Source: Nemertoderma westbladi
Lineage: Eukaryota; Xenacoelomorpha; Nemertodermatida; Nemertodermatidae
Direction: 5' to 3'
Length of the DNA: 32,034 nucleotides
NCBI GenBank assembly: GCA_032718475.1
Contig: JAUCBJ010003789.1
Location: 1-32,034 of the forward strand
The position numbers and the translations under genes were made by a program. Positions 20,814-30,882 of the stretch are shown piece by piece. The stretch's first letter is position 1. Every line of letters starts with the position of its first letter. The notes under the pieces were generated by a model, which was not told the DNA's origin, ran no database searches, and saw only the letters and a list, made by a program, of their open reading frames with translations.

Positions 20814-20904
20814 CAGGGCCGTATTTAGTCATAGACCGAGTAGGTAGGTAGCAGGTCCCACAAAGTTATGACGTAGGGGCTCCCGGAATCTAAATCCGGC
20901 CCTG
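20814..20904. mobile_element. 91-bp hAT-type MITE
   Basis: Terminal inverted repeats CAGGGCCGTATTTAG (20814-20828) and CTAAATCCGGCCCTG (20890-20904) match at 14 of 15 positions. CAGGG-type ends are characteristic of hAT elements. The flanking 8 bp are TGTGTGAG on the left and GGTGTGAG on the right, a 7/8 match to the expected 8-bp hAT target duplication. It has no coding capacity, so it would depend on a hAT transposase in trans. Confidence 0.85.
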
Positions 20905-21047
20905 GGTGTGAGTGTGAGTCAGGCAGGAGTGAACAGCCTATTCACTAATTATATCATATGCTATGAGTTTAAAATCTTTGTGACTTGAAAATAAAGTGAG
21001 TTCGACGGGGTTGTGTGATTGTGGCACTCATGTATGATTTCAAAAGA

Positions 21048-21515
21048 TAGTTTCGAAAATGTTAGCTCAGTTGTAGAATTCGAAACAGGTAGCAAACCAA
21101 AATAATGCAGAAGCATCACTATATTACTTAAATATCTAGTGATGATTTTTAAACATCGGGAAGTTTTTATTACAAACCAGGAATATAATTCCATAGAAAT
21201 TCTCTCCATTGGAATATCCATATCATCAGAATGAAGTTCCTCCACAACCTTCAAAATCTTCTTGGATGTTGAATCTTTGATGAATAATGTAATAAGTTCC
21301 TATAAAAAGAACTGCTTTGGTCGGTATTTAACCAATCGATCCCTAAAAACTGGCCTATACAACCATGGAATGAAACAATTACGACGAAAGTATTCTTTTG
21401 GTGGAACAGCTGGTATGTTCCCATGGTTTGTCTGCCGCCTGACAACATAAGGAGCAACTAACTCCACTCCACCATGAACATCTGGAGTCTTCTTCACTTG
21501 CTGATAGATGTCTAC
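21048..21515 (-). pseudogene. hAT transposase C-terminal fragment
   Basis: One minus-strand frame runs from VVDIYQQVKK through VRRQTNHGNIPA, PKEYFRRNCFIPWLYRP, an in-frame TAG at 21300-21302, then ELITLFIKDS, to LSNIVMLLHYFGLLPVS followed by NSTTELTFSKL. These match the hAT pattern RRQ..R.N.P....EYF......PFLD... and the dimerisation-region block PN...LL.....LPVS....ERTFS.L. After SKL (about 21048) homology is lost. The upstream part of the same transposase lies at 23376-23640, beyond an inserted non-LTR element. The protein would have cut and pasted DNA; it is inactive here. Confidence 0.75.
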
Positions 21516-23375
21516 TACTACTAGGATCGGCATGCTGCATTGCAGCTGCATTTTTATGAATGCTGTGCCGGCTTATCGACAAAATTGCACCGCCACAACT
21601 CCCTATCACCCATGACATTTGCTAGATCATCCGCATCTTCAAGTCCAGTGTCCTTTAAGATGCGTCTCAAGAAAGTCATGGGCTGTCCACCATGATTATT
21701 CACTCCATGAGGCTGCCAAAGTACAAGATTATGCACTGGCTGGTCCTCACGGTGAAAGCAATGTCCTGCAAAGCGGAGGCGATTTTGTTCTAGAGTCAAG
21801 CTTGGGGGAACCAATGAGACACCTCCAATGTTATATAGTGTCTGGTTGGAGATGTGTGCATTGTACTTGACACAATGAACCCGGCGTATCATTCTTGTGA
21901 ATGTGCTATCCATAGATTTGGTGTCCTCAGCAGTTAGAGCCCAGCATGGACCCCCATAGAGGAGTACTGGAACTACTGATGCTCTAAATAATCGAACCTT
22001 AAGTTTCCGATTTATTCTCGGTGACTTCCAAATCCTGGAAAGCCTATTCAAGGCTGCTCATGCCTTTCCCTTACGTATTCGAAGGTCCTCACCTGACTTC
22101 CGGATAGTAGTAGTACAGAAGTCATCCACATGCTCAAGCATACCATATTTTGAGCTTATGCTCATCCGATCAGAGACTTGCTGAGGACTTTCAAAGTTAA
22201 CTGTCAAAATGTTGGTCTTTCTGGAGTTAATAAAAAGACCAACACTAGAAGCAGCATGTTCTAATGAGCTGAGGAGCCGTTGGGCTCTCTCTAGTGATTC
22301 TGAGAGTACTCCTAAGTCATCAGCAAAGTCTAGATCAGTTAGGTACTTGGCAGGATTTCCTCGACTTCTGGAGCCAGTAGGTGGAGTTATCATCACCCCA
22401 TAATCATTATGATGATCTAAGGACATGCGTAGAACATAGTCAACAACAATTATGAACAAGAATGGTGCAAGTGTGTCTCCCTGGAGGACGCCCCATAACA
22501 CTTCAAATGGTTCTGTGTCACCGCCAACAGTAGACACAAATGTTGTCGAACCATCGTATACTGATCTGATTGCTGCAATAATTTCATCAGGAATCCCATA
22601 TAATGAAAGTATGCTGAACATACGTGAGCGAGAGACTGAATCAAAGGCCTTGAAGAAGTCAACAAAGATAACAGCCAGATGCCTGTCTTTCTTTTTTGAT
22701 AACTCTTCAATTATCCTTCTAAGTGCCAAAATGGGCTCCATGGTCCCACTCCACGGAACCCATTCTGATTTCCACGGAGCAGTCTCTCAATGGGATCCCT
22801 GATGCGATTTAATAGAATTCTATTGTATATCTTTGCAGCAATCGAGATCAATGAGATTCCCCGAAAAGAACCATAGAGTGTTAGGTTGCCCTTCTTGGGA
22901 ACTGGCACCAACTTATTTGTTTTCATTTCTTGTGGGACTCTTGTTGTTCGGTACATGTCTACTATGATGGGATAGATGAGCTTTAAACACTCAGGTATTT
23001 TAAAGACCTCAGGGGGAACACCATCTACTCCACTGGCACGATTGGTCTTAATGCTGTTTGCAGCAGCCTTCACTTCTGCAAAGGAGATATCACCAATGTG
23101 AATATCTGGGAGTACAGACTCAGACACCTTTACTTCTATAAAGTTATCAGGCAATACCCTGTCATTATTGAGGAGCTTTTCAAAGTGGGCCTTCCAACCA
23201 TTGAGGCGATCGGCTGGTGATTCAGCCTTAACCTTGGTGGTTGGTTGGCTTTTTCGACCAGCAAGCAAGTTGATCGATCTCCATGCCTGGGATGATTGCC
23301 TGCTGTCATCAGCATCATTGATGGCATCAACTTGTTGGTTTATTAGCTCCTGTAAATTAACAGAGTACTGCCTGT
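21516..23375 (-). pseudogene. Non-LTR retrotransposon copy 2, RT ORF (longest copy)
   Basis: It encodes the RT part of an element whose 5' endonuclease region is missing. In order: a pre-RT region (QELINQQVDAINDADDS...AWRSINLLAGRKS), ASGVDGVPPEVFKIPE, LVPVPKKGNLTLYGSFRGIS, IYNRILLNRIRDPIE; then, after a frameshift near 22745, motif A IFVDFFKAFDSVS, LQGDTLAPFLFIIVVDY and the FADD catalytic box (about 22318-22329). The HVDDF block is shortened. An in-frame TGA at 22058-22060 replaces an expected Trp, and the tail LLYGGPCWALTAEDTKS...RLRFAGHCF runs to the stop at 21554. The 3' UTR is only about 35 bp and ends in TAG repeats. It is inserted into a hAT transposase; the 5' boundary (about 23375) is approximate. 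Confidence 0.88.
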
Positions 23376-23640
23376 TCAGCAAAGTTCTGCTCACAATAAT
23401 CCATCAACTTTTGAAGCTCAGCAATATACCTCAATCAGTTTGTAGGCAGAAGTTAATTCTTGAAGAGCTTCACTAACACCTATGGCTAAAGCAAGAGATG
23501 CAGAGGAAACTTCAACAGCAATAATGAATGTGGGTGATTGCATGGCCACCAGAACGTTCGCAGCCTCAGGTCTAGATTCCCTGGCCCCATTTTCAATTTC
23601 GAAATCCAATTTAATACATTGATGATTGCGGGAAGCAACT
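23376..23640 (-). pseudogene. hAT transposase fragment upstream of the inserted non-LTR element
   Basis: The minus-strand frame includes NVLVAMQSPTFIIAVEVSSA and LALAIGVSEALQEL, resembling the hAT block ...F...L.V...IL..T..LS..LQ... that precedes the RRQ..R.N.P region. A stop after KLIEVYC and a shift to AELQKLMDYCEQNFAE follow. The next hAT block resumes at 21515, so about 1.86 kb of non-LTR element separates two parts of one transposase. No further N-terminal hAT sequence is seen beyond 23640. Confidence 0.6.
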
Positions 23641-25270
23641 TTATAAAGACCATCACTACATCGTGGTGATCAACCCTGTGTGTAGGGTAATGCAGTTTTA
23701 CTTGATTGAGGCGTCACTTCATTTTGCCACTCTCTCGCGTTGACACCAGGACTTCCTCCATTTTCTTTATACGTTTAGATGAGACTAAGTAATGATATAC
23801 ATACAGTAGATATTCAGAACATTTGACATACAATACTTGGTATGTCATTTAACAGGTAAATACATATTAGATGTAAAATACTATGGACCACTTTCACGAT
23901 TGTGTGGCGTGTGTATCTTTTAGTTGAATATACACAATTGTCTCAATCTCTCTTGGCTCGACCAGGGTTCCAGCTGTCTCTAAACCAGTCGAGGGTTTGG
24001 TATTGATCCAAGAGGTATGTCAGTAATAAAAATAATGATTTTGAGGTTGAATTGTATATTAGTTTCCAATACCAATAAAGTTATCTTAACTACATTGAAG
24101 ACAACATACTGTTACGAAATAGGGCATTTCGGCCGGAAACAACCCTTTTATACAGTATATAGAAATAAGTAAGTGTATTTTATAATAAAACCGCAGTGTA
24201 TTTATGTATTTAAATACAGTAATTAAACTCCATAAATCTAGTTCATAAATTAGTGCCGTTATACAGTGTCTACGAGATCTACACCCTAATTGTGCTAAAT
24301 TCACTTGTATTTCCGCATTAACCAATAATTGTGCTTAATCTATGCTTTAGTCCGTTTTAAATTTCTATGAAATTAAGTTGGTGTTTCTAGCTTTCCGATT
24401 GGACGTCTCCCTAGAGATGTGATGTTTTGAGTTATTAATAGAATTACATCATTATTGGCCACCATCTTTAATTTTACAGTTTGACTGTGTTACTGGTACT
24501 AGGTACCGGAACTGTTAGGTTCTTGCCTATGTGATTTTGTTAAAATATTAAAATTAAATTACATAAATTTTTTAGAAGGTATTTAAAGGTGTCCGCTCAT
24601 TAAGTAGGCCTGCATTTCTACAGTAGCTTACTATTTCTAAATTACGTGAATTTTTTATGATCACAAAGCAGTTATGTATAATTAAATTATAAATGAAAAT
24701 GTATTTTATGGATTTATTTATTTCTTTATTCTACAATTATTAGGAAAATTAGGGGCAGGAGGCAAGCTTGTTGAATCTAAACAATTAATGTATAAGAAAA
24801 TGCAATGCAATGACAGCCATCGCGCTGCTACGTCAATGGAGGTGTTCCACCTTGATTCTGATTTAAGGAACATTAAAAGAAATTTCTAATAAACAATAAT
24901 TTAAAAATATTCCAAAGGCTGTTTTTCTGAACTAGTTGTTAGTGTAATAATAGGCCCTACAAGAGTCTGACACTACCACAACACTGCCTTGTAAATCTAA
25001 TCGCTGTCCATCCACAAAATCAAGCATTTCTATCCGCAGCCCTGTCAATCACATCACGGCTTGGCCATTGACAAAAGCCAGTTCTCGGCGGGAATCTGAG
25101 TACAAAGGTTTGCCAAAGAAGAGTTAACTGTTACCTTGAAATCATTTAAATGTCATTTCAATATGAGACAGAAAGTTTGGAATTTCGGTCCATCGATTTC
25201 AAGGTCATTTCAATATGCCATCAATGTCAATGCTACTTTCAATGCACTATTGACACATCTATGGACACAT
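23641..25270. other. Intron sequence, no gene recognised
   Basis: AT-rich sequence without a recognisable coding region. The only pattern noted is a direct repeat of GTCATTTCAATATG at 25152 and 25204. Short open frames have no family resemblance. Confidence 0.5.
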
Positions 25271-25325
25271 TTTGATCAAACTTTGATCAATGTTTGATAA
25301 ATGTTTGATCAAAGTTTGATTAAAG
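25271..25325. repeat. 11-bp minisatellite, five units
   Basis: Five contiguous 11-mers of the form TTTGATCAAWG fill exactly 55 bp, with small variations in units 3 and 5. Each unit carries the palindrome TTGATCAA or a variant. Two places match the TCF/LEF core CTTTGAT or its complement. It lies just upstream of non-LTR copy 3. Confidence 0.9.
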
Positions 25326-25346
25326 GAATGCTTTTTGAGAGCGGGA

Positions 25347-26626
25347 CTGTATTCAATAGAATTGTATTAAATTGCATCAGGGATCCCATTGAGAGACTGC
25401 TATGTGGAAATCAGAATGGGTTCTGTAAAACTCGTATGACCTTGGGGCCAATTTTAGCAAAAGGAAGACCGACATCTTGCTGTTATCTTTGTTGACTTCT
25501 TCAAGGCCTTTGATTCAGTCTCTCGCTTATGCATGTTCAGCATACTTACATTATGCGGGATTCCTAACGAAATTATTGCAGCAATCAGATCTGTATATGA
25601 TGGTTCAGCGACATATCTATCTACTGTCGGTGGTGACACAGATCCATTTGAAGTGTTATGGGAGAATGACTTGCACCATTCTTATTCATAATTAAGGTTG
25701 ACTATGTTCTACGCATGTCCTTAGATCATCATATGATGATGGGGTGATGGTAACTCCACCTACTAGCTCCAGAAGTCGAGGAAATCCACCCAAGTAACTG
25801 ATTTAGACTGTCCTGATGAGTTAGGAGTACTCTCAGAATCACTAGATGGAGCCCAATGGCTCCTTAATTCATTAGAACAGGCTGCTTCTAGTGTTGGTAT
25901 TTTTGTTAACTCCAAGAAGACCAACATTTTGACAGTTAACTTAGAAAGTCCTCAGCAAATCTCAGATTAGATGCAAGCAAAATGCAAACAGTCGGCCGAA
26001 GCCGGAGGCGACCCGAAGGCTCCTCTTTCGATAGCTGCTACCCGAGGGTATGGGTGGGCGCTACTCCTACCCCATGATTTGCTCCCAGTTATTTAACTGG
26101 TACTCATTTTATCGACCCCAGTGGATGAAAGGCTGAGTGGACCCTGGCGGGGCTGAACCTACAACCAATCGATTGCAGGCCCAGCGCTCTACCAACTGAG
26201 CTACCCCGCCTTCAGATTGGATGAGCATAAGATCAAATGATGTTATGCTTGAGCATCATTCTTAGGGGTGTCCATGCTGGGGTCTAACTGCAAAAGATAC
26301 CAAATCGATGTATGGCCCTTTCACAAGAATGCTGCAACAGGTCCATTGTGTCAAGTACAATATACTGAACACTGCTCCAATCCGACTCTATACAAAATGG
26401 GAGGTGTTCCATTTGTCTCCCTTAGCTTGACACTTAAATGGAACCACCTCCTCTTTGCAGGACATTGCTTTCACCGTGAAGACCAGCCAGTGCATAATCT
26501 TGTGCTCTGTAGCTTCATGGAGTGAATAAGCATGGTGATGGTGGACAGCCCATGACATTCTTGAGAGGCATCTTAAAGGACACTGGCCTTGAAGATGCGG
26601 ATGATCTATCAAATGTCATGGTGATG
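25347..26626 (+). pseudogene. Non-LTR retrotransposon copy 3, interrupted by a SINE
   Basis: This is the same family as copies 1 and 2 but on the plus strand. It starts at the block equivalent to NRIVLNCIRDPIERLLCGNQ and runs through IRDPIE...FFKAFDSVS, the SESLD-like region and TNILTVN. It is then split by a SINE at 25974-26211 and continues with CWG-, RFAG- and ILKDTGLEDADDL-like blocks. Several deletions are visible: near 25430 around GFCKTRM, near 25660 within the GDTLAP motif, and about 130 bp after 26255. Stops are frequent, and the FADD box region is damaged. Homology ends near 26626, before the true 3' end. It is more decayed than the other two copies. Confidence 0.85.
25974..26211 (-). 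mobile_element. tRNA-derived SINE with conserved metazoan central domain
   Basis: Read on the minus strand, the head is tRNA-like: GGCGGGGTAGCTCAGTTGG (A box) followed by GGTTCAGCCCC (B box, one mismatch). Next comes a central domain containing TCAGCCTTTCATCC and GTCGATAAAATGAGTACCAG, similar to the domain shared by cephalopod and other metazoan SINEs (Ceph/MetaSINE type, from memory). The tail ends at about 25974. It is flanked by TCAGATTAGATG (25962-25973) and TCAGATTGGATG (26212-26223), a 12-bp target duplication with one mismatch, and it interrupts non-LTR copy 3 precisely. It is about 238 bp long, transcribed by Pol III and dependent on a partner LINE. Confidence 0.9.
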
Positions 26627-27005
26627 AGTAAATATGTCTTCATAAAAAAGATACTATATAATCTTATATTCATGTGTAAAGCTGAGAAATCCGTGCATCT
26701 AATGCATGATAAATTATTAAAATCCGTTCAGAACTGAAATGGTAGCTGTCTACACTAGGGCGGTGCGTTTTTTACTTTTTTTCGATTTCAATGTTCTACC
26801 GGTGCACAAAAGTTGCCAAATGGTAAAAATTAAGGCAAAAAAATTTCTATAAATTTTATCTATATCTTCACGGATCCCAAGGGGGTTGAAATTTTGAGCC
26901 ATCGCGATGCACCATAATGAAATTTATAACTATATAACACATTGATGAAATATCAATGACTCATGAAATAACTTCCTGCATGCATCAAATGGGTCCAAAG
27001 ATAGT

Positions 27006-28562
27006 TGTTGAAGCAAATCGATTGTTATACTTACAGTATATTGTCAACATTTATATTTTTTGTTCACAGCAGTGTTTAATGCAATTTATATTTAAATTTA
27101 CCGCTGTGCAATTATTTTTCTTTATGGCTTGTGATTTCTTGCCGCTCATTGGCTCTTTCAAAGAGTGAATGGGATTTTGAGAGCTAGAGAGGACGTGGTG
27201 GAGAGGAAGGGCTGGATAGGCCAGGGCATAAGCATAAAACCACGGTACTACAGTACTACATACTGTAACGGTATCCTGTCTGCCTGTCTAATTATTGTGC
27301 TGTGTTATGGATATGCGGTAAGAAGACCAGAAGGGCCTTCAAATCTATGTTTTTTATGAGGATGTACATCAATCTGTAAATTTGTGTAAATTCAACCTAC
27401 TGAACTAAGGAATTGCATAATTATTCTGATATATTATTATACCTACTGACTGGAAGCTGACGCTTACTTTCTTTTCGACATTCAGTCAGACACCTTACAG
27501 CCTTATCTGTTCTGTGTTCCCGAAAGTTTAGCTAGGTCCGCTAATTACTAAACTTAGCGCAGCTCATGGGTGTAATTTCTGCCCCGATTTATGATTTCTG
27601 GCTGTAGCAATATTTTCGGTCAGCTCATAGAGTCACTAATCTTACAGTATCAGCATACACTTACCGGCAGACTGGTAATTATTCATCTATTTGAGTAAAG
27701 GACGGGTCGAACTACTACCAATTACAGGTAACAAACGGATCCATAATTAATTGTATACTGTCTGACTGTGGAAATGGTAAGTTCCTTTATTGTTTGACTT
27801 GGTTTGTGAGTAGCAGGTGTCTCCTGCATTCCTATGTGAATGAACGGTTGTTTTCTTGATGTTTCCCTCCATAACGCCTTTGTTAATAGATAGATTTATT
27901 TATACATTATGTAAAAACAATAACAAATACACCAAACAATGTACCGGTATAAAGGTATTGTCCAACATAACATATAGGATTACCCCTAAAGCTTTGCAGC
28001 TTATTTCCAAGGGGGTCCTTTATGTTACTTGGTTACAAGTACAATATTACACTACGCTAACCTAAAACCAATATAAAACGTAATTACACTATGTACATGT
28101 ACAACTTTACCGAGAGCGTGACAATGTCCGACTCAACGATAAAGATGTAATGTACAGAACAATTTATTATAAAACGTAATTACAGTATAAATAGTAAATA
28201 ATTAATAAACTAATAACTTACTGTAGGACTATTGTACCTATTTTTACATTGCACACGGAGATGAGATTTAACTGCAGATTTAAAAGAATGTTGATTATTT
28301 AGGTTTTTAATTTCATTAGGCAGAGCGTTCCAATTTTTAATACCGTTAAAAAAGAAAGTATCAGATTCGAAGGATTTACAATTCGGGAGGTAGAAGTTTG
28401 AAGCACTAGCTCTGGTACTGTAAGAGTGTGTATCGCGTACTCTGTAGAAAGTTTGTGTGATCAAAATGTAGATAATAAATTGTTGGTCTTCAAATTACCG
28501 CTACCGCATATCTTCATATCGAGTGACGTCCCAAGGTTGGGTCTTTCTTACTTGCGGTAACA
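27006..28562. mobile_element. 1.56-kb insertion with TG...CA ends and 5-bp duplication (solo-LTR-like)
   Basis: The insert begins TGTTGAAGCAA and ends TTGCGGTAACA, giving TG/CA termini, and is flanked by ATAGT at 27001-27005 and 28563-28567. Removing the insert and one ATAGT makes the left arm of the foldback element collinear with its right arm. Features fit a solo LTR or an LTR-like element. No Gag or Pol is seen. It carries the open frame at 28210-28464, which resembles a LINE tail, and a repeated 17-mer TATAAAACGTAATTACA (28072 and 28167). Confidence 0.65.
28210..28464 (-). pseudogene. CR1/L2/Jockey-type LINE ORF2 C-terminal tail
   Basis: An open frame of 84 codons has the pattern TRASASNFYLPNCKS...FFFNGIKNWNALPNEIK, then FKSAVKSHL. 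This matches the short C-terminal tail of many LINE polymerases (TR....L..P.......SF...G...WN.LP..I.....SFK..L...L). No RT core is present upstream within the insert, so it is a 5'-truncated fragment, probably inserted secondarily. It sits within the 1.56-kb LTR-like insertion, on the minus strand. Confidence 0.7.
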
Positions 28563-29735
28563 ATAGTCAGAAACCAAAATTTTGATTTTTGGATCAAGGG
28601 AACTAGTGCCACAGGCACATGGGCAGAACCTACCCTTTGGTGTAAGTGACGATTATTCTCAATTTTCGCGATGGCCAACTTTTAGTTCTCCTACTGCTTT
28701 AATATTATGCTCATTAGAACCACAATGACCCGATTTAGTGGGGGTAGACACCATCAAAACAAGCATAGAGCGAATAGATCTTGAGATATCGCAGAAAATG
28801 TGAAGTCCGGCACAAGTCTACATTACCGCCTTGGTGCGATATGGACAAATATACTAAAAATGATACATTGAATTAACTCAAGGAATGGAGAATAGACACA
28901 TCACAGAAAATGATCAATGTAGTGGGTGTAGACACCTTCAAAATAAGAGTAGAGTCAGTAGTTCTTGAGCTATTTTACAAAATGTCAAGACTATGTCCAC
29001 CAATTTATTGATACTTGATATTGAGATTGAGTTGACCCATTCCACACATTTCGTACAAAACCTATAGTGAACTAATCACTACTCTTTCATTTTGGAGATG
29101 TCTGTATACACTAAATCAATTTGTTGCAGTGATGTGTATATTTTTGATGCCTTAAGATAATTCAAAGTATCATTGTTAGTGTATTTGCCCATATCGCTTC
29201 AAGGTGGTAATGTAGACTTGTGCCAGACTTCACATTTTCTGCGATATCTCAAGAACTATTCGCTCTACGTTTGTTTTGAAGGTGTCTACCTCCACTAAAT
29301 CGGTCATTGCGGTTCTAATGAGCATACTATTAATGAAGTAGGAGTACTAAAAGTTGGCCATCACAAAAATTGAGAATAATCGTCACTTGCACCAAAGGGT
29401 AGGTTCTGGCCATGTGCCTGTGGCACTAGTTCCCTCGATCCAAAATTTAGAATTTTGGTATCTAACTAAGTTTGGACCCATTTGATGACATTTGATGCAT
29501 GAAGGAAGTTCTTTCTTGCGTCATTGATCTTTCATATGTGTTATATTGTTATAAATTTCATTGTGGTGCATCGCAATGGCTTAAAATTTCAACCCCCTTG
29601 GGATCCGTCAAGATATCGCTGAAATTTAGAGACATTTTTTTTGCCTTAATTTTATACCATTTGGCAACTTTTGTGCACCGGTAGAACAATGAAATCGAAA
29701 AAAATTAAAAAACGCACCACTCAAGTCTACACTAG

Positions 29736-30224
29736 ATAATGTGATTATTCCTAAAATAAATCACAGCCAACAAAAATCTGAAAGTAGGTCCCAACTGGTA
29801 TTTATGATTATACAGTTTCCAGTCCTGGTATAAAGTAATATTCTAGAAGTCCTCGTAGATGTCTAATAGCAGCTATTGAGCATATATTATGAATAGTAGA
29901 AGCACTCCCATGTATGTTATTACATACATCACATTTATGTGAACATTCGATCAAGCTTTGACATACTGTAGTCTATGGGATTGCTTTCTAAAATTAATAG
30001 ATGACTAAAAGACATAGTGCCCACCGCGGTTGTAATATTAGATCTGGGCCTCGAACATACATACTAATTTGTGGTTTACAGATAAATATTTATTGTTTAG
30101 TCATATCTTCTGCTTAATTTATTCCCTTCTTATCCATGTTATGTTATTCATGATATTTATGCTACATATGTTCAATATACTTTTTACTTACAGTGATTAA
30201 CCCATTTTAAAGAATCCATAACAA
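29736..30224. other. Intron sequence, nothing recognised
   Basis: About 490 bp between the foldback element and the splice donor of the first LamG exon. AT-rich, with no recognisable motif. Confidence 0.5.
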
Positions 30225-30226
30225 AC

Positions 30227-30880
30227 CTGTTTCAATTCCAATCTGTATCTCAAATTCTAAACTTTCAGTATAAATTGATTCCATCTGTGATTGTGATACA
30301 TAACAACTGTAATAGCGAACTTGAGCAATATATCCTTTAAAAGAAGTTCCATCTTCTTCTCGCTTCCCTATTAACAGAGTGTTCTCAGTATCTGCATTAC
30401 CTCTAGCTGTTGATGGTGTATCAAACTCCATCTTATGATGGTCATCATTTCCTACTTTCTGACTGTAGAACATCACCTTTTTATCAACTGCATTGACTCC
30501 AACAGCCACCATATACCATTCATTAACTTCTGCTGAATTCGCCATTGTAAGCGTTGGTGAAATTCCATTTACAGGATTATATAATAGGGTTGTTGCTGGA
30601 TCTAACCACAAATGCGAACCTATGGCTGAAGATTTCCCGTATTCAAATATTGGACCTTGTCCCTCAGGTTTTACAAAAGCAATCATAGTAAATGTCTCGG
30701 CTAGTAACTCTACACCATGTTGAACTGAAACATATCCGTTATGGCAATTCATTGCATGGTTATCCACTCCTGATGGTCCTGGTCCGAAAGATGGACTTCT
30801 TTTGATGACCCCATTTTGTTTTCCCATCTTGTCATTTGCTCCATATTCTATGTTTAGGGGCCAATAAGCTTCGTTAATAA
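30227..30880 (-). CDS. LamG/concanavalin-A-like domain exon (most upstream module in the window)
   Basis: A 654-bp exon of 218 codons, fully open, encodes a LamG-type module: EAYWPLNIEYGANDKMGKQN, FGPGPSGVDNHAMN, AETFTMIAFVK, GPIFEYGK, EWYMVAVGVNAVDKKVMFYS, FKGYIAQVRYYSCYVS. Splice sites on the minus strand are TATATTTGCAG (AG at 30882-30881) and ACAG/GTTTGT (GT at 30226-30225). Phase is 1 at both ends, so it could be duplicated or skipped without changing frame. The intron to the next module is 10,968 bp and is packed with transposons. A hydrophobic run just upstream (INLLIIFAV) lies beyond the acceptor in AT-rich DNA and has no convincing ATG, so it is not called a signal peptide. Confidence 0.87.
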
Positions 30881-30882
30881 CT

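Larger units (their letters stand above)
26759..29724. mobile_element. Foldback DNA element with long inverted repeats (MULE-like)
   Basis: The outer arms 26759-27005 and about 29470-29724 are inverted copies, starting at GGTGCGTTTTTTA on each side. The inner arms 28568-28862 and 29168-29470 are also inverted copies, and diverged symmetry continues to the centre near 29020. The arms contain a unit repeated about 183 bp apart (28731 and 28914). GTCTACACTAG occurs directly outside both ends (26748-26758 and 29725-29735), an 11-bp direct repeat. Long arms plus 9-11 bp duplications suggest a Mutator-like or foldback element. No transposase is present. The left arm is interrupted by a 1.56-kb insertion. 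Confidence 0.85.

Noticed and set aside
22452-22802. Plus-strand frame of 116 codons
   Set aside because: Complement of the non-LTR RT, whose motif A and FADD box are on the minus strand.
25149-25220. CRISPR-like direct repeats
   Set aside because: Only two copies of a 14-mer in a eukaryotic context; not an array.
26150-26210. Functional tRNA gene on the minus strand
   Set aside because: The tRNA-like head continues into a SINE body with target duplications, and the cloverleaf is degraded.
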